DNA from: Anaerorhabdus sp964386325
GTDB taxonomy: Bacteria; Bacillota_I; Bacilli_A; Erysipelotrichales; Erysipelotrichaceae
DNA length: 64,000 nt
Direction of reading: 5' to 3'
Assembly (NCBI GenBank): GCA_964386325.1
Contig: CAYLQY010000004.1
Coordinates: 102,572-166,571 of the forward strand
Below, piece after piece: positions 52,964 through 62,038 of the stretch. Made by a program: the position numbers and the translations under genes. Below the pieces are notes generated by a model. That model searched no databases and had not been told where the DNA came from. It saw only the letters and a list, made by a program, of their open reading frames with translations. Position 1 is the stretch's first letter, and every line of letters begins with the position of its first letter.

Positions 52964-53671
52964 ATGGGAAGTATAGTTAATGCAATTGCAATCATCATTG
53001 GTGGTTGTTTGGGATTGATTCTTAAAAAAGGAATCCGTGAAAATATACAAGATTCAATTTATAAAGTAATTGGAATAAGTGTTATTGTTATTGGGTTTAA
53101 TGGAGTCCTTTCTAATATGGCTTCAGTTAGTGGAACGTCTATTGTAACAAGTGGTGAAATTATATTAATTGTTTCTTTAGTACTGGGGACATTATTGGGT
53201 GAGTGGATAGATATTGATCGTCATCTCAATGGGATGTCACAAAAAATTGAAGATAAATTTCATCTTGCTGGTTTTGCGAATAGCTTTGTAGTCGCAACAA
53301 TTATATTTTGTGTAGGTGCTATGGCGATCATAGGCGCAATCAATGATGGTTTGTTACATGATCCAAGTGTTTTATATATTAAAAGTATCATTGATGGAAT
53401 TACCAGTATTATCTTAGGTGCAACATTGGGGATGGGTGTTATATTTTCAAGTGTACCTGTACTTATCTATCAAGGATTAATAACTTTATTAGCAGGAAGT
53501 TTATCCAGTTTTTTAGTGGGCGAATTTCTTCAACAGTTATGTATGGTTGGATATGCTTTGGTAGTATGTATCGGACTGAATTTTTTATTAAAAGACAAAC
53601 TTAAAGTAGCGAATATGTTACCGTCTTTATTAATCGTTGTTCTCTACAATGTAATACTAATGATAATGTAA
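52964..53671 (+). CDS. DUF554 family membrane protein (YqgA-like)
   Basis: 235 residues, about seven membrane segments. It starts MGSIVNAIAIIIGGCLGLIL, and the core ATIIFCVGAMAIIGAINDGL matches the DUF554 signature, with a later KSIIDGITSIILGATLGMGV. Proposed to be an ion or small-solute transporter-like protein; no substrate established. It sits 15 bases past the purF terminator with its own AGGAGG site, so a separate transcript or read-through is possible. Confidence 0.9.
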   Translation: MGSIVNAIAIIIGGCLGLILKKGIRENIQDSIYKVIGISVIVIGFNGVLSNMASVSGTSIVTSGEIILIVSLVLGTLLGEWIDIDRHLNGMSQKIEDKFHLAGFANSFVVATIIFCVGAMAIIGAINDGLLHDPSVLYIKSIIDGITSIILGATLGMGVIFSSVPVLIYQGLITLLAGSLSSFLVGEFLQQLCMVGYALVVCIGLNFLLKDKLKVANMLPSLLIVVLYNVILMIM

Positions 53672-53714
53672 ATAAGATATGATATTATGTTAAACGTGAA
53701 AGTGAGGATTTAAA

Positions 53715-54542
53715 ATGACAAATTGTAATCACGATTGTGGCTCTTGCGGTCAAAATTGTTCGGATAGAACACAACCAGAAAGTTTTCTAATTCAACCTCA
53801 TAAAGAGAGTTCAATTAAGAAAATCATTGGTGTAGTAAGTGGTAAAGGTGGCGTTGGCAAAAGTTTAGTTACAAGTATGCTTGCGACTGCAATGCAACGA
53901 AAAGGATATCAAGCAGCAGTTCTTGATGCGGATATAACTGGTCCAAGTATGACTAAAGTATTTGGAATCACTACAAAAGCAGAAGGTACAAATGATGCAA
54001 TATATCCAGCAATTACTGATTCGGGTATTGAGGTTATTTCAGTAAATATGTTATTAGAAACAGATGAAACTCCAGTAATTTGGAGAGGACCTGTAATAGC
54101 AGGTATGGTTAAACAGTTTTATACAGATGTTATATGGAAAGATGTGGATTTCATGTTTGTGGATATGCCTCCAGGAACAGGGGATGTGCCATTAACAATC
54201 TTCCAATCACTTCCACTAGATGGTATCGTTATCGTAACATCACCACAAGAATTAGTGAGTATGGTTGTGACAAAAGCCATTAATATGGCTAAAATGATGA
54301 ATGTGAATGTAGTAGGGCTTATTGAAAATATGAGCTATGTTCAATGTGATGAATGTAATCATAAAATCTATGTTTTTGGTGAAAGCCATATTGATGAAAT
54401 AGCTAAGGAACATGATTTAGAAGTTCTAGCTCAACTACCTTTAGATCCAACAATTGCAGCCCTTTGTGATGCTGGAAACATTGAAAGCGTTGATATTAGA
54501 AATTTAGAAAAAGCAGTACAGAAAATAGAGGGACTTTTATAA
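53715..54542 (+). CDS. Mrp/NBP35-type P-loop ATPase (Fe-S cluster carrier)
   Basis: 275 residues. An N-terminal Cys-rich tail (CNHDCGSCGQNC) is followed by the deviant Walker A VVSGKGGVGKSLVTSML at about residue 40, AVLDADITGPSMTKVFGI, VDFMFVDMPPGTGDVPLT and a CxxC dimer motif YVQCDECNHKIYVF. Family members (ApbC/Mrp) load Fe-S clusters onto target proteins. The terminator hairpin begins inside its final codons. Alternative: another ParA/MinD family member, but the CxxC pair argues for Mrp. Confidence 0.93.
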   Translation: MTNCNHDCGSCGQNCSDRTQPESFLIQPHKESSIKKIIGVVSGKGGVGKSLVTSMLATAMQRKGYQAAVLDADITGPSMTKVFGITTKAEGTNDAIYPAITDSGIEVISVNMLLETDETPVIWRGPVIAGMVKQFYTDVIWKDVDFMFVDMPPGTGDVPLTIFQSLPLDGIVIVTSPQELVSMVVTKAINMAKMMNVNVVGLIENMSYVQCDECNHKIYVFGESHIDEIAKEHDLEVLAQLPLDPTIAALCDAGNIESVDIRNLEKAVQKIEGLL

Positions 54543-54554
54543 AAAAGTCCTTTT
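54531..54554 (+). terminator. Terminator overlapping the end of the Mrp gene
   Basis: GGACTTTT (54531-54538) and AAAAGTCC (54543-54550) around ATAA (which includes the stop codon), then TTTT. Confidence 0.8.
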
Positions 54555-54563
54555 CTTGTGCGT

Positions 54564-54597
54564 AATTCACCCAAAATTCACATAAAACACTTATAAT
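54564..54597 (+). promoter_or_regulatory. Direct repeats and -10 box before the two-component operon
   Basis: AATTCAC occurs at 54564-54570 and 54575-54581, an 11-base period, the usual spacing of OmpR/PhoP family half-sites. TATAAT (54592-54597) follows. The repeats fall where a -35 box would be. They fit self-activation by the regulator that follows. Confidence 0.55.
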
Positions 54598-54614
54598 AAA
54601 ATTGGTGATGAAAT

Positions 54615-55289
54615 ATGAGTAAAATACTAGTTGTAGATGATGAAGCAAAAATTAGAGAAATGATTCGTAAATATGCCCAATTTGAAGGCTATCAAGTAAG
54701 CGAAGCGGAAGATGGTCTTGTTGCAGTAGAAAAATGTGCAAATGAAAATTTCGATTTAATTGTAATGGATGTGATGATGCCAAATCTTGATGGTTTTTCA
54801 GCATGTAAAGAAATTAAGAAAATGAAAGATATTCCTGTTATCATGCTTACTGCTTTGGGTGAAGAATATGATAAAATTCATGGGTTTGATTTAGGTATTG
54901 ATGATTATGTAGTAAAACCTTTTTCACCAAAGGAATTAATGATGCGAATACAGGCTGTACTTAAAAGAACTAAATCTAATCTAGATAATGCTGAAGTTTT
55001 CACAGTGGATGGATTAACAGTTGATTTTACAGCACGCCAAGTTACTATCAATCAAGAAAAAGTGCAATTATCACCAAAAGAATTTGACTTGCTTGAATAC
55101 TTTATAAGAAACCGTGGAATTGCCCTTACACGTGAAAAATTACTTCAACATGTATGGGGTTATGATTTCTTTGGTGATGACCGTACATTGGATACTCATA
55201 TTAAATTGTTACGGAGAAACTTACAAGAATACAGTAAATATATTATTACATTAAGAGGGGTAGGTTATCGTTTTGAAAAAGACAACTAG
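54615..55289 (+). CDS. Two-component response regulator, OmpR family
   Basis: 224 residues. A receiver domain with acidic pocket D8-D9, phosphoacceptor D52 in LIVMDVMMPNLDGF, then VIMLTALGEE and YVVKPFSP. The winged-helix DNA-binding domain has VQLSPKEFDLLEYFIRNRG and a GYDFFGDDRTLDTHIKLLRR recognition region. It overlaps the kinase gene by 17 bases. The 11-base repeats upstream are candidate binding sites. The signal and target genes are unknown; the gene order is like WalRK/PhoPR-type pairs. Confidence 0.95.
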   Translation: MSKILVVDDEAKIREMIRKYAQFEGYQVSEAEDGLVAVEKCANENFDLIVMDVMMPNLDGFSACKEIKKMKDIPVIMLTALGEEYDKIHGFDLGIDDYVVKPFSPKELMMRIQAVLKRTKSNLDNAEVFTVDGLTVDFTARQVTINQEKVQLSPKEFDLLEYFIRNRGIALTREKLLQHVWGYDFFGDDRTLDTHIKLLRRNLQEYSKYIITLRGVGYRFEKDN

Positions 55290-56709
55290 ACTTCAATGGA
55301 AAGTATTGAGGTATCTCTTTACATATGTAATTGGGATACTTTTTCTCTTATGGTTCTTCCAAGTGATTCTTCTTCAACCTTTCTATGAATATAATAAAAT
55401 CAATGTTGTAAAAGAAGTAGCTGAAAAGATTGAAAAATATATTGATTCAAATCAATTAGAAGAATATGTGTCTTCGCTATCGGATCAAAATGATTTATGT
55501 GTGCGTATTATTAGTAATAATGATATAAGTACAAGTAATGCAGGGTGTAGAATTAGCCAGTTACCTATTGATAAGCTTTTGGAATATGTTAATCTTGCAA
55601 TTCAAAATGATGGTTCTTATCTTTCTAAGTCGGATTTAGTTGAAATGCAATTCGTCCAAGATACATTAAATACAGTAACTGCAAAATTCAATGGCGATAA
55701 AAATATTATCTATACAAAAGTTGTGAATCTAGAGAGTGACTCACCAACGATAATTATGGTAAACACGCGTATATCTCGTGTTAATGCAGCAACACAAGCA
55801 TTGAGTTATCAGCTATTATTTATTGGTATTATTGTAACAGTATCTGCGGCAATTTTAGCGTTCTTCATGGCAAAGAAAATTGTAAAACCGATTGCTGAAA
55901 TCAATGAGGCATCACAAAATTTATCAAAAGGTGATTATAAACACATAACATCGCAAAAGGACTATTTAGAAGTTCAAGAGTTGAATCAAACACTTACTGA
56001 AGCAGCAGAACAAGTTCAAAAAGCAGATAAAGCCAAACGTGATTTAATTGCGAATGTATCACACGATTTAAGAACACCACTGACAATGATTACGGGTTAT
56101 GGCGAAATGATGATGGATTTACCAAATGAAAAAACAGATGAAAATATAAAAGTAATTGTGAATGAATCAAAACGATTATCAATGATAGTGAATGATTTAT
56201 TAGATTTATCTAAATTGACGGAGAATAAGATTACTTTAAATCTTGAAAAATTCAATGTAACAGAATGTTGTCGTGAAGTGATTAAAACATATGATCAATA
56301 TTTGAAACAAGAGAATATTACTATTGATTTTGATACAACAGAAGAGGTAAATATAGTTGGCGATAAACATCGTATTTCACAAGTTCTCCATAACTTAATT
56401 AATAATGCAATCAACTACTCTAATGATAATAAGCGAATAATCATTCATCAAATTACTGAAGAGGGTAAAGTAAAAATAGTTGTGCAAGACTTTGGGTGTG
56501 GAATTGCGGAAAGTGATTTGCCACTAATTTGGGACCGTTACTATAAAGTTGATAAAGAACATGTTCGTTCTGATCAAGGCTCTGGAATCGGTTTAGCAAT
56601 CGTAAGAGAGATATTAGATTTGCATCACTATACATATGGTGTTGAATCAAAAATAAATGAAGGTTCAATATTCTACTTTGCAACCGAAATTGAAAGTGAA
56701 AAAGACTAA
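55273..56709 (+). CDS. Sensor histidine kinase
   Basis: 478 residues from TTG 55273 (the only start in frame near the overlap). Membrane helix (about 14-34), an extracellular domain (about 35-175), a second helix (about 178-200), HAMP (KIVKPIAEINEASQNLSKGD), HisKA with phospho-His in NVSHDLRTPLTMITGYGEMM, and HATPase with LINNAINYSND, DFGCGIAESDLPLIW and GSGIGLAIVREIL. A classical membrane kinase paired with the regulator upstream. The outer domain was not recognised. Confidence 0.95.
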   Translation: MKKTTRLQWKVLRYLFTYVIGILFLLWFFQVILLQPFYEYNKINVVKEVAEKIEKYIDSNQLEEYVSSLSDQNDLCVRIISNNDISTSNAGCRISQLPIDKLLEYVNLAIQNDGSYLSKSDLVEMQFVQDTLNTVTAKFNGDKNIIYTKVVNLESDSPTIIMVNTRISRVNAATQALSYQLLFIGIIVTVSAAILAFFMAKKIVKPIAEINEASQNLSKGDYKHITSQKDYLEVQELNQTLTEAAEQVQKADKAKRDLIANVSHDLRTPLTMITGYGEMMMDLPNEKTDENIKVIVNESKRLSMIVNDLLDLSKLTENKITLNLEKFNVTECCREVIKTYDQYLKQENITIDFDTTEEVNIVGDKHRISQVLHNLINNAINYSNDNKRIIIHQITEEGKVKIVVQDFGCGIAESDLPLIWDRYYKVDKEHVRSDQGSGIGLAIVREILDLHHYTYGVESKINEGSIFYFATEIESEKD

Positions 56710-56732
56710 GGAGTGAGTAATCACTCCTTTTC
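56708..56732 (+). terminator. Terminator of the two-component operon
   Basis: 9-base perfect arms AAGGAGTGA and TCACTCCTT around GTAA, then TTC. Starts at the stop codon. Confidence 0.9.
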
Positions 56733-56783
56733 TGTATGTATAAATGAGCGTATAATAGTCACAAGGTCAAGGGTGATAGTGAA

Positions 56784-57197
56784 ATGAAAAAATCGATATT
56801 TCAAATTATAATTGTGTTTCTTTTTGTTTATTGGTTACTTGCAGGCCTTATTTTTAGCGCTGAAATTAAACTAACATTTGATTATTGGATGTATCAAGAA
56901 TCTTTATTTGATAAACTATTATTCAAGAAACGAAATCTGCGAACTATGACTTCTGGACTTTATATAAATTTTCGTTATTTTGAAGCAGCAATACTTATTT
57001 TGTTATCAATGATAAAATTGAAACGTGTTTTTGCGAAATATCTTTTAATCCTTTTAGGTATTATTTTTTTAGGGATAAACTATTATATAGAAATGGTATA
57101 TTTGCATCTTCCGTTATCGTTCACTTTATTTGTGATCGGATATGTATTGTCAGTAGTGACAATTTGGTTTCGTTTGTTTTATGTGGAGGAAGAATAA
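56784..57197 (+). CDS. Small membrane protein of unknown function
   Basis: 137 residues. Four membrane segments, about 7-25, 66-80, 84-103 and 110-130. Basic patch KKRNLRTMTSG between helix 1 and 2. No known family. It ends with the overlap TAATG at the next gene. TCAAGGGTG lies before the ATG. Co-transcribed with a nucleotide kinase-like gene, which gives little clue. Confidence 0.75.
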   Translation: MKKSIFQIIIVFLFVYWLLAGLIFSAEIKLTFDYWMYQESLFDKLLFKKRNLRTMTSGLYINFRYFEAAILILLSMIKLKRVFAKYLLILLGIIFLGINYYIEMVYLHLPLSFTLFVIGYVLSVVTIWFRLFYVEEE

Positions 57198-57700
57198 TGA
57201 AGATAGCGATTATTGGTTATAGTGGCTCAGGGAAATCAACCCTAGCAAAACAAATGGGAGAAAGGCTGAATATCCCATATTATCATTTGGATAAAATCCA
57301 ATTTACAACTAATTGGCAAAACCGAGATCGTGAGGAAGCGTATCAATTGGTTCATGAAATTATGATTCAAGAGCAATGGATAATAGATGGTAATTACAGT
57401 TCATTTGATTTTCAACGACGCATGGAAGATGCTGACCAAATTATTTTTATGAATTATCCGCGACGAGTTTGTTTGTATCGGGCATTAAAAAGAAACGTCG
57501 AGTACCGTGGGAAAAGCCGTGATTCTATTGCGGAAGGATGCAATGAAAAATTTGATTTTGAGTTTTTATGGTGGATACTTGCCGAAGGAAGAAGTAAAAA
57601 ATTCAAAGAAAGAGTTCGACTTTTAAAACAAAAATATCCACAAAAATACGTTGAAATAAAGAATAATCAGCAATTAAAACAATTTATACAACAAGTGTAG
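57197..57700 (+). CDS. AAA-type P-loop kinase, FlaR/topology-modulation-like
   Basis: 167 residues from ATG 57197 (GTGGAGGAAG upstream; overlaps the previous stop by one base). P-loop IIGYSGSGKSTLAKQMG at residues 5-21, then IPYYHLDKIQFTTNWQNRDRE and WIIDGNYSSFDFQRRMEDAD, which is the signature of adenylate kinase-like small kinases often called DNA topology modulation protein (FlaR). Real substrate unknown. Hydrophilic and cytosolic. Confidence 0.88.
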   Translation: MKIAIIGYSGSGKSTLAKQMGERLNIPYYHLDKIQFTTNWQNRDREEAYQLVHEIMIQEQWIIDGNYSSFDFQRRMEDADQIIFMNYPRRVCLYRALKRNVEYRGKSRDSIAEGCNEKFDFEFLWWILAEGRSKKFKERVRLLKQKYPQKYVEIKNNQQLKQFIQQV

Positions 57701-57726
57701 GCATGGAGTAGAATTCATGCTTTTTA
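57701..57726 (+). terminator. Terminator after FlaR-like gene
   Basis: GCATG and CATGC with a 10-base loop, then TTTTT. Short stem. Confidence 0.65.
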
Positions 57727-57731
57727 TTTCT

Positions 57732-57807
57732 ATTTAGAAATTTTTCTAAATAGGTATTGATATTTTAAGTGAACTGAATTACTATGTATTTAGAAAGTTA
57801 TCTAAAT
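57732..57807 (+). promoter_or_regulatory. Twin palindromic operators and promoter of the ArsR-SdpI-ABC operon
   Basis: ATTTAGAAAT TTTTCTAAAT (57732-57751) and ATTTAGAAAG TTATCTAAAT (57788-57807) are two near-palindromes with centres 56 bases apart, each followed by AGGT. Between them a promoter fits: TTGATA (57757-57762), 17 bases, TACTAT (57780-57785). Sites above the -35 and below the -10 suit repression with DNA looping by the ArsR-family product. Confidence 0.8.
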
Positions 57808-57825
57808 AGGTGGTGATGAAATTCG

Positions 57826-58098
57826 ATGGGAATCAATGACACATTAAAAGCTATCTCTGACCCAATACGAAGAAATATATTAGAACTATTAAAAAACGGA
57901 AAAATGTCTGCAGGCGATATTGCAGAAAAGTTTGATTTAACCAATGCAACAGTTTCATACCATTTATCGCAATTGAAAAAGGCGGGACTTGTGAATGAAG
58001 AAAAGCAAAAGAATTTTATTTATTATGAAATAAATCTATCAGTGTTTGAAGATATACTGATGTGGATTCAGCAATTAGGAGGATATAAGGATGAGTAA
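57826..58098 (+). CDS. ArsR/SmtB family repressor, SdpR-like
   Basis: 90 residues. Winged helix: LKAISDPIRRNILELLKNGK, MSAGDIAEKFDLTNATVSYH and the wing EEKQKNFIYYEINL. No metal-binding Cys/His sites (no ELCVCDL), matching the SdpR subset that pairs with SdpI, not metal sensors. It overlaps the SdpI gene by 8 bases. The twin operators directly before it support autorepression. Confidence 0.92.
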   Translation: MGINDTLKAISDPIRRNILELLKNGKMSAGDIAEKFDLTNATVSYHLSQLKKAGLVNEEKQKNFIYYEINLSVFEDILMWIQQLGGYKDE

Positions 58099-58759
58099 TG
58101 TGAAATGGAAAACGCTCATTATTACAAGTTTATTATGTTTAGCACCTATTCTAGTCGGAATTTATTATTATAACGAATTACCAGAAATGGTTGCGATACA
58201 TTTTAACTTTCAGGGTCAACCAGATAGTTATATTCAAAAGAATATATTTATCTTTTTGTTACCAATAGTGATGGCACTACTACAAGCTTTTGTTTGTTAC
58301 AAAAATGATGTTGTGAACAAAGGGGTAAAAACTCCACGTGTTGAATACATATTTAAATCGATACTTCCGATTACCTGCTTTATTGTGTATCTATTGAGTA
58401 TTGGTATATCAATGGGTGTGAGGTTAGATTTAAGGAGAATTATGTTAGCGTTCTTAGGGATTCTATTTATTTTAATAGGAAACTATATGCCTAAAACAAG
58501 TGGAAACTATCGTACTAAAGTCATGTTGAATGGAAATATGACGGGAATTGGGTTTTTTAGAAAATATTACAATATGGATCCCAATGTAAGAAAAAAACAC
58601 TATACCGTATTTGGATATATGTTATTTACGATTGGAATTATCTATTTGGTTACTATATTCTTAAATGAATATGCAACAATGTTTGTGGTTATCGGTACAA
58701 TTTTATTGACAGTCATTTATAGTTGTTGGATTTTTATAAAGGTATCAAGAAATTCTTAG
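58091..58759 (+). CDS. SdpI/DUF1648 family membrane protein
   Basis: 222 residues with about six membrane segments. It starts WKTLIITSLLCLAPILVGIY and has LPEMVAIHFNFQGQPDSYI, the DUF1648 motif (LP..ip.HfN.qG), then MPKTSGNYRTKV and a YTVFGYMLFTIGI SdpI part. In Bacillus, SdpI gives immunity to the SdpC toxin and captures SdpR at the membrane. Here no sdpC-like gene is present. It begins inside the ArsR gene. The later ABC genes suggest a toxin or peptide export defence set, by analogy. Confidence 0.9.
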   Translation: MSNVKWKTLIITSLLCLAPILVGIYYYNELPEMVAIHFNFQGQPDSYIQKNIFIFLLPIVMALLQAFVCYKNDVVNKGVKTPRVEYIFKSILPITCFIVYLLSIGISMGVRLDLRRIMLAFLGILFILIGNYMPKTSGNYRTKVMLNGNMTGIGFFRKYYNMDPNVRKKHYTVFGYMLFTIGIIYLVTIFLNEYATMFVVIGTILLTVIYSCWIFIKVSRNS

Positions 58760-58776
58760 AAAGAAGAGGAAAGAAA

Positions 58777-59481
58777 ATGTTAATTGTTAAAGATTTTCAT
58801 AAATCATATGGAAATAAGGAAATCGTTAAAGGGATTTCATTTGAAGTGAATAATGGCGAAATATTTGGATTTATTGGTCACAATGGAGCAGGTAAAACCA
58901 CAACAATAAAGAGTATCGTGGGTATTCTCGATTTTGAAAGTGGCGAGATTTTGATAGATGGTAAAAGTATAAAAAAAGACCCGATTGATTGTAAGAAAGT
59001 ACTAGCGTATATTCCAGATAATCCAGATCTTTATGAGCATTTAACAGGAATCAAATACTTAAATTTTATTTGCGATTTGTATGATGTTCCTAGTGATGTT
59101 CGCTTAGCACGAATCAAGGAATTATCAAGTGAATTAGAGTTGGAACAAAATCTAGGTGATAGTATAAGTTCTTATTCACATGGGATGAAACAAAAATTAG
59201 CACTTATTAGTGCATTTGTTCATAATCCTAAATTACTTGTATTGGATGAACCATTTGTTGGTTTAGATCCTAAAGCTGCATTTACACTAAAACAAAGAAT
59301 GAGAAAAATGTGTGATGAAGGGTGTTCAATCTTTTTTTCATCACATGTATTAGAAGTTGTTGAAAAATTGTGTGATAAAGTTGCGATACTAAAAGATGGT
59401 GTAATTATGTTGCAAGGAGATACTGAAGAAATCATTAGTAAGAATTCATTAGAAGAAATATTCTTGGGAATCGAAAAATGA
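58777..59481 (+). CDS. ABC transporter ATP-binding protein
   Basis: 234 residues from ATG 58777 (AGAGGAAAG upstream; frame opens 54 bases earlier over the SdpI end without a site). Walker A GFIGHNGAGKTTTIKSI, Q-loop region LAYIPDNPDLYEHLTG, signature SSYSHGMKQKLALISAF, Walker B LLVLDEPFVGLDPKAA, and H-loop FFSSHVLEVVEKLCDK. A drug or peptide export type (YxlF/BcrA-like). It overlaps the permease by 4 bases. Confidence 0.95.
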   Translation: MLIVKDFHKSYGNKEIVKGISFEVNNGEIFGFIGHNGAGKTTTIKSIVGILDFESGEILIDGKSIKKDPIDCKKVLAYIPDNPDLYEHLTGIKYLNFICDLYDVPSDVRLARIKELSSELELEQNLGDSISSYSHGMKQKLALISAFVHNPKLLVLDEPFVGLDPKAAFTLKQRMRKMCDEGCSIFFSSHVLEVVEKLCDKVAILKDGVIMLQGDTEEIISKNSLEEIFLGIEK

Positions 59482-61076
59482 AGAAGTTTATAGAACTAGC
59501 AAAAATCCAAATTTCAGGATTTATGAATTCTTCGATGCGAACAGGAAGTAAAAAAATACAAGGTAAAATACTTCTTCTTGTGATTTTTTCTTCGATATTA
59601 TTTGCATCAGGTATGTATTCTTCTGGTATCTATATGGGATTGCCAGTAGGCTATAAAGACTTAACATTATATCTTATGAGTGCTGCATCAATTCTTGTTA
59701 TATTTGTGATTTCAATTACTACTGCACAAGGACAACTATTTCAATTTAAAGATTTTGATCGCTTAATGAGTTGGCCAATACCAAGAACACAGGTATTTTT
59801 AGCGAAAATCACATCGTTTGTTTCGTTGAATATGTTGTATCAAACAGTATTTATACTTCCAGCATTAATTGTTTATGGAATAAATGAGCATATGGGAATT
59901 TTATTCTATATCTTTGGCGTAGTAGGTTCTTTCTTCTTGTCTTTTATTCCGCTATCCTTTGCAAGTTTACTAGCACTTGGTATTCGACGTATTGCGGGTA
60001 ATGGACGTTTCAAAACATTGTTTGTCAATTTAGGAACATTTGTATTGTTGATAGGAATTCTATTTTTGAGTTTTTCAGCACCAACTTTAGAAGGAAATGT
60101 TATTCCAATTGAACTTTTGAATGAAACATATAAATTCTTGCAAGTGTATTTGTTTCCGGTATTTTGGTATGTGAAAGGTGCGCTTGATGGTAATTTGATT
60201 TATTTACTTGGGTCGATAGTAGTTTGTACTGCTGTACTTGTATTATTTATCTTGTTCTTTAGTAAAACATTTATATCAATCAATAGTAGAGTGCAAGAAG
60301 GGTATAAAGTTAAAAACTTTAAACTTGGTCGTACAAAATCAAATACAGCTTTAGCTACTTTATTTAAGAAAGAATTAATGAAAGTCTTTGCGAACTCTAT
60401 GTATTTCTTTAATCTTGCGATGGGACAAATTATGTTAATCGTTGGAGGAGTATTCCTTATTATTAATAAAGGACAGGTAGATTCATTGCTTGCTCAATTT
60501 GGTGTAGCGGGTTTAGAGTTAAAATCTACATTCTTTGGTTTGATTTGTTCTGCTATTTGCTTATTTGCATTGATGACACCTACCGCAAGTGTTAGTGTAT
60601 CGCTAGAAGGTAAGCAATGGTGGATTACAAAAACAATTCCGGTGAAGACAGAAATAATCTTTATATCAAAGGTATTGGTAAATGCAGTTATTATTTGGAT
60701 TCCTTCTGCCATTGGTTTTATTCTTGTTTCTATTGGTTTTAGTTTCTCTATTCTAGAAATTTTGTTAGGGTTATTGATGATTTTCTTTATGGGAATATTT
60801 GTAGGATTCCTAGGGTTATCAATTAATATGAATTTTCCTAAATTAGAATTTGATCGAGAAATAATAGTTATCAAACAAAGTATGAGTTCATTTATATCAA
60901 TAATGGGTGGAATGATAGTTGGGGCTTTAATTATTTTCTTATATGTTAATTTAACAGAAGTCATGTCATCTTCATGGATTATAGTAATCTTTACCGTTGG
61001 GATTATTTTATTGGATATTGTTCTTTGGTTCTATTTGAAAACTGTAGGTATTCGTAAATTTAGAGAATTATACTAA
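59478..61076 (+). CDS. ABC transporter permease (putative exporter, large)
   Basis: 532 residues with about twelve membrane segments (for example 30-50, 70-92, 110-140, 150-170, 180-205, 232-260, and more to 525). No domain-specific motif beyond a mixed hydrophobic fold. GTGSKKIQGKILLLVIFSS-like start and SFEGKQWWITKTIPV. Length and position after the ATPase indicate a 2-part exporter. Cargo unknown, but the ArsR-SdpI neighbours suggest a toxic peptide or detergent-like molecule. Confidence 0.85.
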   Translation: MKKFIELAKIQISGFMNSSMRTGSKKIQGKILLLVIFSSILFASGMYSSGIYMGLPVGYKDLTLYLMSAASILVIFVISITTAQGQLFQFKDFDRLMSWPIPRTQVFLAKITSFVSLNMLYQTVFILPALIVYGINEHMGILFYIFGVVGSFFLSFIPLSFASLLALGIRRIAGNGRFKTLFVNLGTFVLLIGILFLSFSAPTLEGNVIPIELLNETYKFLQVYLFPVFWYVKGALDGNLIYLLGSIVVCTAVLVLFILFFSKTFISINSRVQEGYKVKNFKLGRTKSNTALATLFKKELMKVFANSMYFFNLAMGQIMLIVGGVFLIINKGQVDSLLAQFGVAGLELKSTFFGLICSAICLFALMTPTASVSVSLEGKQWWITKTIPVKTEIIFISKVLVNAVIIWIPSAIGFILVSIGFSFSILEILLGLLMIFFMGIFVGFLGLSINMNFPKLEFDREIIVIKQSMSSFISIMGGMIVGALIIFLYVNLTEVMSSSWIIVIFTVGIILLDIVLWFYLKTVGIRKFRELY

Positions 61077-61099
61077 GATGATGGAAACATCATCTTTTT
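61075..61099 (+). terminator. Terminator of the ArsR-SdpI-ABC operon
   Basis: 9-base perfect arms AAGATGATG and CATCATCTT around GAAA, then TTT. Confidence 0.9.
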
Positions 61100-61163
61100 A
61101 TTTTGAGTAAATAACTTGTATTACTAAATGTTTTTGTGAATAATAAGAGTGGAGGGTTTTAGA

Positions 61164-61982
61164 ATGTTAGATCAACTTATAGCTTGGGGACCAATTGCTT
61201 TAGCTTTGGCTGCATCATTATTTACATGGGGAATGACAGCGTTAGGAGCGGGGATGGTTTTCTTTTTCAAAGATATTAATCAAAGGGTATTAAATGGAAT
61301 GTTAGGTTTTGCATCAGGAGTTATGATTGCGGCAAGTTTCTTTTCACTAATTGCACCGGCAATTGACTTATCCGTTGAATTAAATATGATTCCATGGTTG
61401 GTTGTTTCAATTGGTTTTGGTGCAGGAGCTGTATTCCTTTGGATATCAGATCATTTGATTCCCCATATTCACTTCCAAGATAAAACAAATCATGTTGAAG
61501 GAATTCCTTCAAAATTAAAAAGAAGTATTTTACTCGTTTTTTCAATCACTTTGCATAATATACCAGAAGGACTCGCTGTAGGAGTAGCTTTTGGTTTACT
61601 TGCACAAAGCGCAACACTTCCAGAACTTATGGCGGCGCTAACAGTTGCGATTGGTATTGGGATACAAAATTTTCCAGAAGGTGCTGCAGTATCAATTCCT
61701 TTGAGAAAAGAAGGATTGAGCAGATTCAAGGCCTTTATGTATGGTCAAGCAAGTGGATTAGTGGAGCCGATTTCAGCGGTTTTAGGAGCAATATTGGTAA
61801 CTGTTGTTCGTCCAATTCTTCCATATGCATTAGCTTTTGCAGCGGGTGCAATGATTTATGTTGTTGTAGAGGAATTAATTCCAGAAAGTCAATCTGGTGG
61901 TCATGAAGCAACACACTTTTCTACAATGGGCTGTATCGTAGGATTCATCATTATGATGATTTTAGATGTGGCTTTAGGATAA
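61164..61982 (+). CDS. ZIP family metal transporter
   Basis: 272 residues from ATG 61164 (GGAGG 8 bases before; an earlier GTG at 61149 is not preferred). About eight membrane segments. Metal sites are HNIPEGLAVGVAFGL (TM4) and GIGIQNFPEGAAVSIPL (TM5). Imports Zn or other divalent ions (ZupT/GufA-like type); which metal cannot be told. The start of rubrerythrin is 57 bases on. Confidence 0.94.
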   Translation: MLDQLIAWGPIALALAASLFTWGMTALGAGMVFFFKDINQRVLNGMLGFASGVMIAASFFSLIAPAIDLSVELNMIPWLVVSIGFGAGAVFLWISDHLIPHIHFQDKTNHVEGIPSKLKRSILLVFSITLHNIPEGLAVGVAFGLLAQSATLPELMAALTVAIGIGIQNFPEGAAVSIPLRKEGLSRFKAFMYGQASGLVEPISAVLGAILVTVVRPILPYALAFAAGAMIYVVVEELIPESQSGGHEATHFSTMGCIVGFIIMMILDVALG

Positions 61983-62038
61983 AAAAATTATCAGATTCAA
62001 TGAAAATAGGTTATACTATAAGTAAAGGAGAATTGATT

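Noticed and set aside
60494..60964. 156-codon minus-strand frame inside the ABC permease gene
   Set aside because: Full overlap with a clear membrane protein gene; mirror of its hydrophobic codons.
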